The position numbers and the translations under genes were made by a program. A stretch of DNA of 5,289 nucleotides from Actinomycetales bacterium (GTDB lineage: Bacteria > Actinomycetota > Actinomycetes > Mycobacteriales > Mycobacteriaceae), in NCBI GenBank assembly GCA_012838715.1, contig DUOR01000356.1, positions 1-5,289 of the forward strand, read 5' to 3'. Of this stretch, positions 1 to 4,729 are shown in pieces. Numbering within the stretch: the first letter of the stretch is position 1; every line of letters begins with the position of its first letter. The notes below the pieces were generated by a model, which saw only the letters and a program-made list of their open reading frames with translations, had not been told where the DNA came from and ran no database searches.

Positions 1-132
1 GACCGTCGTCTTGCCGGTGCCCGGCGGCGCCTGCACCACGGCCGTCATCCCGTCGAGGGCGGCCGAAAGCTCGTCGGCCGCGGCGGTGAACGGCAGTCCG
101 GCGCCGATGCGGGAAACGTCGAAAACGGTCAT
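1..132 (-). CDS. hrpB: ATP-dependent RNA helicase HrpB, N-terminal fragment (runs off left edge)
   Basis: Reading leftward from the ATG at 132, 44 codons are open to the window edge and begin MTVFDVSRIGAGLPF. Residues 35-43 read QAPPGTGKT, a Walker A phosphate-binding loop, preceded by a hydrophobic strand (AVV, residues 31-33). The 'hydrophobic strand + QAPPGTGKTT' pattern close to the N-terminus, after an 'IGxGLP' opening, is what HrpB-type DExH-box helicases show. The rest of the helicase core is outside the window. The ATG at 143 is followed by an in-frame stop after four codons, so 132 is the natural start. HrpB proteins are large (about 800 residues) cytoplasmic NTPases of poorly known role. 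The gene diverges from the amidohydrolase gene across a 31-bp gap. Another DEAH-type ATPase is possible because only 44 residues are visible. Confidence 0.8.
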   Translation of the reverse strand, partial: MTVFDVSRIGAGLPFTAAADELSAALDGMTAVVQAPPGTGKTTV

Positions 133-148
133 GCCGCCAGCATGCCAG

Positions 149-154
149 TACGAT
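149..154 (+). promoter_or_regulatory. Putative -10 hexamer (TACGAT) of a leaderless promoter for the amidohydrolase
   Basis: TACGAT fits the actinobacterial TANNNT -10 pattern and ends 9 bases before the ATG at 164, so transcription would start at or within a few bases of the start codon. No purine-rich Shine-Dalgarno stretch precedes the ATG. The -35 region is weak. On the opposite strand, CATGCT (144 down to 139) ends 6 bases before the hrpB start and could be its -10, but it matches poorly. Confidence 0.45.
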
Positions 155-163
155 TGAACGGCG

Positions 164-964
164 ATGGACATCATCGACAGCCACTTCCACATCATCGGCG
201 CGCGCGACCTCCGCCCGGACCGGGCGTTCGCCCCGCCGCCGTTCACCGTGGACAGGTACCTCCAGCTCACCGACCGGATGGCGGACGCCGCCCGGTGGTC
301 GCGGGTGGCCGGCGGCGTGGTGTTCGGCGGGTCGCTGCAGACGCGCGAGGAAACGCTGGCCGAGGCGCTCGAGGAGCTGGAGCTGGAGGCGCAGTCGCGG
401 GGGTTCGCGCGGGAGGATGGCCGCAATTTCGTGGGCGTCATCACCGGCACCACGGAGCTGGGGTCGGACCGCATCCTGGCCCTGGACGCGAAGGGCATCC
501 GCGGCATCCGCTTCAACCTGCTCAAGGGCCAGGAGATCGCGGTGGGGGACCTGGAGGCGCTGGCCCGGAAGGTCCATGACCTGGCCGGTTGGACCACGGA
601 CGTCAACGTGGACATCGCCGCCCGCCCGGACGTCGCCGACGTGCTGCCGGAGCTGCCGGCCGCGGCGGTGAACCACCTGGGCATGTCGGAGCAGGGCATC
701 GAGCGCGTCGCGGAGCTCGCCGGCGCGGGCGTGCGGGTGAAGGCCAGCGGTTTCGGCCGCCTCGATTTCCCCGTCGCGGAGGCCCTCGACCGCATCCATT
801 CGGTGAACCCGCGGGCGCTGATGTTCGGCACGGATCTGCCGGGCACGCACGCTCCGCGCCGCTTCGACCGTTCCGACGTCGACGTCATCCTCGACGTCCT
901 CGGCGAATGGGAGATGCCCCGGGTCATGCGCGACAATGCGCTGGCCTTCTACAAGTTCGACTAG
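164..964 (+). CDS. Amidohydrolase-family TIM-barrel protein (amidohydrolase 2 / COG3618-like)
   Basis: 266 residues. The N-terminus MDIIDSHFHI carries the HxH metal motif (H7, H9) of the first barrel strand in amidohydrolase-superfamily enzymes. Later strand ends fit the same fold: GIRFNL (115-119), VNHLGM with H171 as candidate strand-6 ligand, VKASGFGR (192-199), and FGTDLPGT (221-228) with D224 as the usual strand-8 aspartate. The C-terminal MRDNALAFYKFD is the typical 'N-A-x-x-x-Y' ending of the amidohydrolase 2 group, which includes lactonases and decarboxylase-like enzymes. The strand-5 position where a histidine is common reads VNVDIAA (147-153), so that ligand seems absent or replaced. 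The substrate cannot be told from sequence. The ATG at 164 is chosen because the metal motif needs this N-terminus and a -10 hexamer sits just upstream. It diverges from hrpB, and the CDF transporter follows after 26 bases. Confidence 0.8.
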   Translation: MDIIDSHFHIIGARDLRPDRAFAPPPFTVDRYLQLTDRMADAARWSRVAGGVVFGGSLQTREETLAEALEELELEAQSRGFAREDGRNFVGVITGTTELGSDRILALDAKGIRGIRFNLLKGQEIAVGDLEALARKVHDLAGWTTDVNVDIAARPDVADVLPELPAAAVNHLGMSEQGIERVAELAGAGVRVKASGFGRLDFPVAEALDRIHSVNPRALMFGTDLPGTHAPRRFDRSDVDVILDVLGEWEMPRVMRDNALAFYKFD

Positions 965-977
965 TTCCCCCGGGGCG

Positions 978-983
978 TATATT
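978..983 (+). promoter_or_regulatory. Putative -10 hexamer (TATATT) of a leaderless promoter for the CDF transporter
   Basis: TATATT differs from TATAAT at one base and stands out in GC-rich surroundings. It ends 7 bases before the ATG at 991, the spacing expected if the RNA begins at the start codon. The hexamer lies just after the amidohydrolase stop codon, so the transporter probably has its own promoter. A recognisable -35 is lacking. Confidence 0.55.
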
Positions 984-990
984 CACGGGC

Positions 991-1884
991 ATGCGCGATC
1001 TTTCCCGTTTTGCGTGGTTGTCGGTGGCCGCGGCAGTGGTCACCATCGTGTTGAAGTTCGCCGGTTACCGGGTCACCGGGTCGGTGGGCCTGCTTTCCGA
1101 CGCCGCCGAATCGCTGATCAACCTGGCCGCGGCGCTCGTCGCGGTGTTCGTGCTCAAGGTGATCGCGCGGCCCGCGGATCGGGACCATGAGTTCGGCCAT
1201 TCGAAGGCGGAGTATTTCGCGGCGGGCCTGGAGGGCGCGCTGATTCTGGTGGCGGCGGCGTACATCATCTACGCCTCCGTGATGCGGCTGCTGGAGCCGC
1301 AGCCCATCGAGGGGATCGGGCTGGGCATGGCGTTGACCGTGCTGGCGTCGGCGATCAACGGCGTGGTGGCCGTGATCCTCATGCGGGCGGGGAAGAGGCA
1401 CCGGTCGATCACGTTGACGGCCGACGGCAAGCACCTGATGACCGACGTGTGGACCTCCGGCGGCGTCATCGTCGGCGTGTTCCTGGTGTGGCTGACCGAG
1501 TGGTGGTGGCTGGACCCGGTGATTGCGCTGCTGGTGGCGCTGAACATCCTGGTCACCGGCAACAAGCTGGTGTGGGAGGCCGGCGGCGGCCTGATGGACA
1601 AGGCGATGACCGGCCAGGACAGGGAGGACGTCGACGCCATCCTGGATCGGCACCGCGACCCGGACCGCCGCATCGACGTCCACGAGATCCGCACCCGCAT
1701 TTCGGGCCGCCAGGAGTTCATCGAGTTCCACGTGCTCGTCCCGGGGAAGTGGTCCGTGGAGCACGGCCACGACATCGTCTCCGCGATGGAGGACGACCTC
1801 CGCGAGCGTTTCCCCGGCGTGCACGTTTCCTCCCATCTGGAGCCCATCGAGGATGAGCGGGCGTACGACGACGTGGACCTGTAG
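991..1884 (+). CDS. Cation diffusion facilitator (CDF) family divalent metal efflux transporter
   Basis: 297 residues, the usual length for bacterial CDF exporters of the FieF/YiiP type, which exchange cytosolic Zn, Fe, Mn or similar ions for protons. About six membrane spans are visible (roughly 6-26, 31-56, 77-96, 108-132, 152-168, 173-191), followed by a cytoplasmic domain from about 200. Compared by eye with E. coli YiiP, TM5 keeps the HxxxD pair (H148, D152), and the loop after TM2 keeps D63, H66 and H70 in PADRDHEFGHSKAE. The C-terminal domain keeps histidines H231 (HEIRTRISG), H260 and H282, with E284 at the place of an aspartate. In TM2 the YiiP DxxxD pair appears as E40/N44 (ESLIN). 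The start at 991 fits TM1 and the upstream -10; the same frame is open further upstream, but that part is out-of-frame amidohydrolase sequence. The metal is not predictable. Confidence 0.9.
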   Translation: MRDLSRFAWLSVAAAVVTIVLKFAGYRVTGSVGLLSDAAESLINLAAALVAVFVLKVIARPADRDHEFGHSKAEYFAAGLEGALILVAAAYIIYASVMRLLEPQPIEGIGLGMALTVLASAINGVVAVILMRAGKRHRSITLTADGKHLMTDVWTSGGVIVGVFLVWLTEWWWLDPVIALLVALNILVTGNKLVWEAGGGLMDKAMTGQDREDVDAILDRHRDPDRRIDVHEIRTRISGRQEFIEFHVLVPGKWSVEHGHDIVSAMEDDLRERFPGVHVSSHLEPIEDERAYDDVDL

Positions 1885-1890
1885 CCCGGA

Positions 1891-1921
1891 CGAAAACGGT
1901 CGCCCGACCTGGACATTTTCG
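1891..1921 (+). other. Weak imperfect inverted repeat after the CDF gene, possible terminator
   Basis: CGAAAA (1891-1896) and TTTTCG (1916-1921) are inverted copies around a small inner hairpin, GGTC-gccc-GACC (1898-1909). The two stems are separated by a 1-base and a 6-base bulge. It starts 6 bases after the CDF stop codon, where a terminator would be expected, but the stems are short and no T-run follows. The remaining part of the 126-base gap holds only the promoter and ribosome binding site of the next gene. Confidence 0.25.
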
Positions 1922-1944
1922 GCGCCGGTTTCCCGCAAAACGCT

Positions 1945-1971
1945 GTGACGGCCCTCACCGGCCCCTATGCT
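1945..1971 (+). promoter_or_regulatory. Putative promoter of the alpha/beta hydrolase gene
   Basis: TATGCT (1966-1971) is a good TANNNT -10. GTGACG (1945-1950) matches four of six bases of TTGACA, with a shortish 15-base spacer. A start near 1978-1980 would leave a leader of about 30 bases containing the Shine-Dalgarno site. It contrasts with the leaderless arrangement of most other starts in the window. Confidence 0.45.
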
Positions 1972-1997
1972 CGGTGGCGACACAGAGTTGAATCGGC

Positions 1998-2006
1998 AGG
2001 GAAGGA
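1998..2006 (+). promoter_or_regulatory. Ribosome binding site deciding the hydrolase start
   Basis: AGGGAAGGA is a purine-rich Shine-Dalgarno sequence 4 to 8 bases before the ATG at 2011. It favours that ATG over the in-frame GTG at 1945, which has no such site and would place the likely -10 hexamer inside the coding sequence. Confidence 0.65.
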
Positions 2007-2010
2007 ACTG

Positions 2011-2913
2011 ATGTACTCCGAGAACAGCCCCCAGGTGACCGAGCATCGGCCCCGTCGTGACGTGGTGGTCCCCGCCGCCGACGGTTATCTGCTCCGCGGG
2101 ACGGTGTTCCGCCCGCAGGAGGATCCGGCGAACGTGAAGGGCGTGGTCACGGTCCACGCGGGTACGGGCGTGCCGGAGGGTTTCTACCACCGCTTCGCCG
2201 AGCACGTGGCCAACAAGGGTTACGCGGTGCTGACGTACTGCTACCGCGGCACGGGCCGCTCCGGCCTGGACATGGATCTGCGCAACGAGGACATCCGCAT
2301 GTCCGACTGGATCACGCAGGACACCGTCGGCGTGATCGCGTGGGCGAAGGAGGAGTTCGCGGGTCTGCCGCATTACGCGGTGGGCCATGCGGTCGGCGGC
2401 CACGGCATCGCGTACGCGGGCCCGGAGGGCACGTTCGACGCGGCGGCGCTGGTCAACGTCCGCGGCATGCGCATCGCGAAGGTGCCGTCGCTGTTCGGCA
2501 AGATCCGCGCGTTCGCCCTGTTCAACATCATCGGCCCGGTGTCGGCGACTCTGACCGGCCACATCCCGGCGTCGGGCTGGCAGTTGACCTCGGAGCCGCC
2601 CATCGGCGTCATGCGCCAGTGGGCCAAGTGGGCCCGCAAGCGCGACTACTTCTTCTCCGATCCGGAGTTCGACTTCGACGCCCGTTTCGCCCGCGCGACG
2701 CAGCCGTTCCTGTCGATCCGCATCCCGGACGATTACTGGACGGAGGAGTCCTCCGCGGACCTCATCACGGATCGCCTGTCCGGCGCGTCGTCGGTGGAGA
2801 AGCGCCTGGCCCGCCCGGCCCGCGGCCAGGGCGTCGGTTACGGCGGGTACTTCCGCCGCGGCCACGAGAAGGAGTGGGACGAGATGCTGGAGTGGCTCGA
2901 GGCCCAGGACTAG
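2011..2913 (+). CDS. Alpha/beta hydrolase-fold protein (COG4757-like) lacking the nucleophile serine
   Basis: 300 residues with an alpha/beta hydrolase layout. VVTVHAGTG (45-53) is the oxyanion-loop strand, GYAVLTYCYRGTGRS (70-84) is typical of lipase/esterase-like folds, and the nucleophile-elbow strand is HYAVGHAVGGHG (121-132). A candidate acid lies in IPDDYWTEES (D240 or D241) and a candidate catalytic histidine in RRGHEKEW (H285). The elbow normally reads GHSxGG; here position 127 is alanine, encoded by GCG at 2389-2391, one base away from the serine codon TCG. The middle segment, with GHIPASGW (183-190) and MRQWAKWARKRDYFF (201-215), resembles uncharacterised COG4757 predicted hydrolases. 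No signal peptide is evident, so it is probably cytosolic. With this residue the protein should not act as a classical serine hydrolase. It may be a pseudoenzyme, a binding protein, or the result of a base error. Confidence 0.8.
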   Translation: MYSENSPQVTEHRPRRDVVVPAADGYLLRGTVFRPQEDPANVKGVVTVHAGTGVPEGFYHRFAEHVANKGYAVLTYCYRGTGRSGLDMDLRNEDIRMSDWITQDTVGVIAWAKEEFAGLPHYAVGHAVGGHGIAYAGPEGTFDAAALVNVRGMRIAKVPSLFGKIRAFALFNIIGPVSATLTGHIPASGWQLTSEPPIGVMRQWAKWARKRDYFFSDPEFDFDARFARATQPFLSIRIPDDYWTEESSADLITDRLSGASSVEKRLARPARGQGVGYGGYFRRGHEKEWDEMLEWLEAQD

Positions 2914-2920
2914 GTCGGCC

Positions 2921-3544
2921 CTAACCCCACAATCCCGAGCACCCGCGTCGCCATGATCCGGCGACGTGGGTGTCGATCATTCCGATGGCCTCCATCAGGG
3001 CGTGCGCGCTGGTCGGGCCGACGAAGCGGAACCCCCGCTTTTTCAGCGCCTTCGCCAGGGCCGTCGATTCCGCTGAGGTGGTGGGCACGTCGGCGCTGGT
3101 CGCGGGTTCCGGGGTGCGTTCCGGCAGGTGCGACCAGATCAGCTGGGGCAGTCCCGCCGGGATGGTCCCCAACCGCGGGTGGAGCGGGAACTCCTCACCG
3201 CGGAGCTTTCCGACGGCCCGTGCGTTGCCCACGGTCGCCGAAATTTTCGCCCGGTTGCGGACGATTCCGGCGTCGGCAAGCGCATTTTCCACGTCGGCGT
3301 CGGTGAAGGCGGCGACCCGGTCGGGGTCGAAGTCGTGGAAGACCCGCCGGAAATCGTCGCGTTTGCGCAGGATGACGTCCCACGACAGGCCGGCCTGGAA
3401 GGCCTCCAGGCTGAGCCGCTCGAAGAGGCCGCGCTCGTCGGTGACGGGCATTCCCCATTCGGTGTCGTAGTAGTCGCGCATTCGATCGTTGGCGTAGGCC
3501 CACGGGGTGCGGGCGAGTCCGTCGGATCCGGTGATAACAAGCAT
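2921..3544 (-). CDS. tag: DNA-3-methyladenine glycosylase I (Tag)
   Basis: 207 residues, slightly longer than E. coli TAG (187). The enzyme cleaves the N-glycosidic bond of 3-methyladenine in DNA to start base excision repair. Family landmarks in order: DYYDTEWGMPV (24-34), LFERLSLEAFQAGLSW (40-55) with E48 and W55 at the positions of the base-pocket E38 and W46 of E. coli, VILRKRDDFRRVFHDFDP (57-74), DAGIVRNRAKI (91-101), LIWSH (135-139), STALAKALKKRGFRFVGPT (160-178) and GMIDTHVAGS (188-197). Of the four zinc 'snap' ligands of E. coli TAG (C4, H17, H175, C179), only the third is clearly kept (H193). The others align with a cysteine-free N-terminus, Y26 and S197. The ATG at 3544 begins MLVITGSDGLARTPWAYAND; the frame stays open upstream, but that part is antisense to hlyIII. 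It converges on the hydrolase gene and diverges from hlyIII-ogt. Confidence 0.93.
   Translation of the reverse strand: MLVITGSDGLARTPWAYANDRMRDYYDTEWGMPVTDERGLFERLSLEAFQAGLSWDVILRKRDDFRRVFHDFDPDRVAAFTDADVENALADAGIVRNRAKISATVGNARAVGKLRGEEFPLHPRLGTIPAGLPQLIWSHLPERTPEPATSADVPTTSAESTALAKALKKRGFRFVGPTSAHALMEAIGMIDTHVAGSWRRGCSGLWG
2940..2972 (+). terminator. Strong hairpin in the 3' end of tag, probable terminator for the hydrolase mRNA
   Basis: CACCCGCGTCGCC (2940-2952) pairs with GGCGACGTGGGTG (2960-2972) around a 7-base loop, giving 12 Watson-Crick pairs and one G-T pair (2945/2967). In plus-strand RNA that pair is a tolerated G-U wobble; in minus-strand RNA it becomes a C-A mismatch. The structure therefore favours the plus-strand transcript, whose stop codon is 27 bases upstream. 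No T-run follows, so it would be a U-tract-free terminator or an RNA-end stabiliser. It overlaps the coding sequence of tag on the other strand. Confidence 0.45.
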
Positions 3545-3560
3545 TACGGCAGCGTAGGCT
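3531..3560 (+). promoter_or_regulatory. Putative leaderless promoter for the hlyIII-ogt-nitroreductase run
   Basis: TAGGCT (3555-3560) is a TANNNT -10 ending 6 bases before the ATG at 3567. GTGATA (3531-3536) matches four of six bases of TTGACA at an 18-base spacing, inside the start of tag. The initiating RNA would have essentially no 5' leader. The hexamer overlaps the tag -10 by two bases, so polymerase could engage in only one direction at a time. Confidence 0.5.
3551..3556 (-). promoter_or_regulatory. Putative -10 hexamer (TACGCT) of a leaderless promoter for tag
   Basis: Read on the minus strand, TACGCT fits TANNNT and ends 6 bases before the tag ATG (3544), so the transcript would begin at the start codon. 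It shares bases 3555-3556 with the opposed -10 hexamer of hlyIII. There is no Shine-Dalgarno sequence and no clear -35. Confidence 0.5.
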
Positions 3561-3566
3561 GCGACT

Positions 3567-4247
3567 ATGCGAACCCGTACCCGCCCCGCCCCCGTCGACC
3601 GCGGCGAGCGCCCCCTGCTGCGCGGCACGTTGCATGCGCGCGCGGCGTGGGTGTTCGCGGGGTCGGGCACGTCGTTGACGGTGGTGTCGGCGGTGCGGCA
3701 CGGGGTCGGGGCGGCGACGTGGCTGACCGCGTTGTACGTGTTGTGTCTGGTGGGGGCGATGGCGGTGTCGGCGTTGTACCACCGGGGCCGGTGGCGCAGC
3801 ATGGCGGCGGTGCGGGCGTGGCGGCGCGCGGATCACGCGATGATCGCCTTGTTCATCGCGGGCACGTACGGCCCGGTGAGCGTGGTCGCGCTGGGGTCGC
3901 GGGATGCGGCGCTGATTCTGGCGTTGTGCTGGGGCGGCGCGTTGCTGGCGGTGGCCATGAACATGTTCTGGATCAACCACCCCAGGTGGCTGGCGGTGGC
4001 GGTGTACCTGTTCCTGGGGTGGCTGGTCATCTGGAAGGCGCCGGAGCTGTGGGCCGGCGCGGGCGCGGGCGTGACCATCCTGCTGGCGGTCGGCGGCGTC
4101 ATCTACAGCCTGGGCGCGGTGGTGTACGGCCTGAAGTGGCCGAACCCGTCGGCGCGCTGGTTCGGTTTCCACGAGGTCTTCCACGCGGCGACGCTCGTCG
4201 CGGCGATCGTGCACCACGTCGCCATTTGGATGGCGGTGGGTCTGTAG
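3567..4247 (+). CDS. Hemolysin III / PAQR-family integral membrane protein
   Basis: 226 residues, typical for bacterial HlyIII/YqfA proteins, with about seven membrane spans (roughly 25-43, 49-71, 91-110, 112-133, 140-157, 165-188, 204-223). Family motifs are clear: RGTLH (19-23), SALYH (68-72), RRADHAMIALFIAGTY (86-101), GVIYSLGAVVYGLKWPNP (177-194) and FGFHEVFHAATLVAAIVHHVAIW (199-221). S68, H72, D89, H202 and H206 match the conserved Ser/His/Asp/HxxxH set that binds zinc in PAQR and alkaline-ceramidase relatives, so a metal-dependent hydrolytic role on a lipid is conceivable. The name 'hemolysin' is historical and does not show toxicity. The first ATG after the promoter is used; no other ATG occurs before residue 65. 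It is the first gene of a coupled run, and its stop overlaps the GTG of ogt by one base. Confidence 0.88.
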   Translation: MRTRTRPAPVDRGERPLLRGTLHARAAWVFAGSGTSLTVVSAVRHGVGAATWLTALYVLCLVGAMAVSALYHRGRWRSMAAVRAWRRADHAMIALFIAGTYGPVSVVALGSRDAALILALCWGGALLAVAMNMFWINHPRWLAVAVYLFLGWLVIWKAPELWAGAGAGVTILLAVGGVIYSLGAVVYGLKWPNPSARWFGFHEVFHAATLVAAIVHHVAIWMAVGL

Positions 4248-4729
4248 TGGCCACCATCGTCGTCGATTCCCCGTTCGGCCCGTTGGGCGTCGCGGCGTCG
4301 GCGCGCGGCATCGTGGAGGTCAATCTCGGCGGCCCCGTCGCCCCGCACGGCCCGGAGGACGACCCGGCCGCCCGCGCCATCCTCGACGAGACGGTGCGCC
4401 AGTGCGCCGAGTATTTCGCGGGGGAGCGCCGCGTGTTCGACGTGCCCCTCGACGTCGATTTGGGCGACGGTTTCCGGGGGCGCGCCCTCCGTGCGCTTGC
4501 CGACGGCGTCCCCTTCGGCGCCACCGTCTCCTACGGCGAACTGGCGGCGATGGCGGGTGCCCCGCGTGCGGCCCGGGCGGCGGGTTCGGCGTGCGCCACG
4601 AACCCGGTGGCCCTGTTCATCCCCTGCCACCGGGTGCTGCCGGCGTCGGGCCGCGTGGGCGGTTACGGCGGCGGTGAGGCCATGAAGCGTGGGCTCCTCG
4701 AATTGGAGGGCGTTACCCTGGCCCCATGA
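4247..4729 (+). CDS. ogt: Methylated-DNA--protein-cysteine methyltransferase (Ogt/MGMT type)
   Basis: 160 residues, the size of a stand-alone Ogt without the Ada regulatory domain. It repairs O6-alkylguanine and O4-alkylthymine by irreversible transfer of the alkyl group to its own cysteine. The acceptor is C127 in FIPCHRVLP (124-132). Supporting residues are VPFGATVSYGELA (88-100) with Y97 in the DNA-binding helix-turn-helix part, R110 at the arginine-finger position (ARAAGSACATNP), N119, and the closing GGYGGGEAMKRGLLELEG (138-155) with E154 of the relay. The N-terminal domain begins VDSPFGPLGVAAS, usual for the family. Translation starts at GTG 4247, whose G is the last base of the hlyIII stop (TAGTG), so reinitiation or coupling is likely. 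Its 3' end overlaps the nitroreductase start by four bases (ATGA). Confidence 0.93.
   Translation: MATIVVDSPFGPLGVAASARGIVEVNLGGPVAPHGPEDDPAARAILDETVRQCAEYFAGERRVFDVPLDVDLGDGFRGRALRALADGVPFGATVSYGELAAMAGAPRAARAAGSACATNPVALFIPCHRVLPASGRVGGYGGGEAMKRGLLELEGVTLAP
4714..4719 (+). promoter_or_regulatory. Putative internal -10 hexamer (TACCCT) for the nitroreductase gene
   Basis: TACCCT fits TANNNT and ends 6 bases before the ATG at 4726, the same spacing as the two hexamers at 3551-3560. It lies within the last codons of ogt. The nitroreductase could therefore be read both from the upstream operon and from a leaderless RNA of its own. The only purine-rich stretch nearby, GGAGG at 4705-4709, is 16 bases from the ATG, too far for a normal Shine-Dalgarno site. 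Confidence 0.4.

Noticed and set aside
589..990. Upstream extension of the CDF reading frame
   Set aside because: This part is the amidohydrolase gene in another frame and translates to R/G/P-rich noise; TM1 begins right after the ATG at 991.
1950..1963. Small hairpin GGCC-ctcacc-GGCC between the putative -35 and -10 of the hydrolase promoter, considered as an operator
   Set aside because: A 4-bp stem of G and C only is expected by chance in this base composition.
1945..2010. GTG at 1945 as hydrolase start
   Set aside because: No ribosome binding site, and it overlaps a likely promoter. The ATG at 2011 has a good Shine-Dalgarno sequence.
961..2865. A 634-codon minus-strand open frame antisense to the CDF and hydrolase genes
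   Set aside because: It is arginine-, histidine- and proline-rich with no recognisable domain, and covers two clear family members on the other strand. Long antisense frames are normal in GC-rich DNA.
3545..3802. N-terminal extension of tag to an upstream ATG at 3802
   Set aside because: The extra 86 residues look unlike any Tag, lie antisense to hlyIII and would engulf the shared promoter. The ATG at 3544 gives the normal N-terminus.
3195..4217. A 340-codon minus-strand open frame across tag and hlyIII
   Set aside because: Low-complexity R/P/H-rich translation, out of frame with tag and antisense to hlyIII; no motif.
3128..4246. In-frame upstream extension of ogt
   Set aside because: The extra 373 codons run through tag and hlyIII in the wrong frame; VDSPFGPLG from the GTG at 4247 is the normal Ogt N-terminus.
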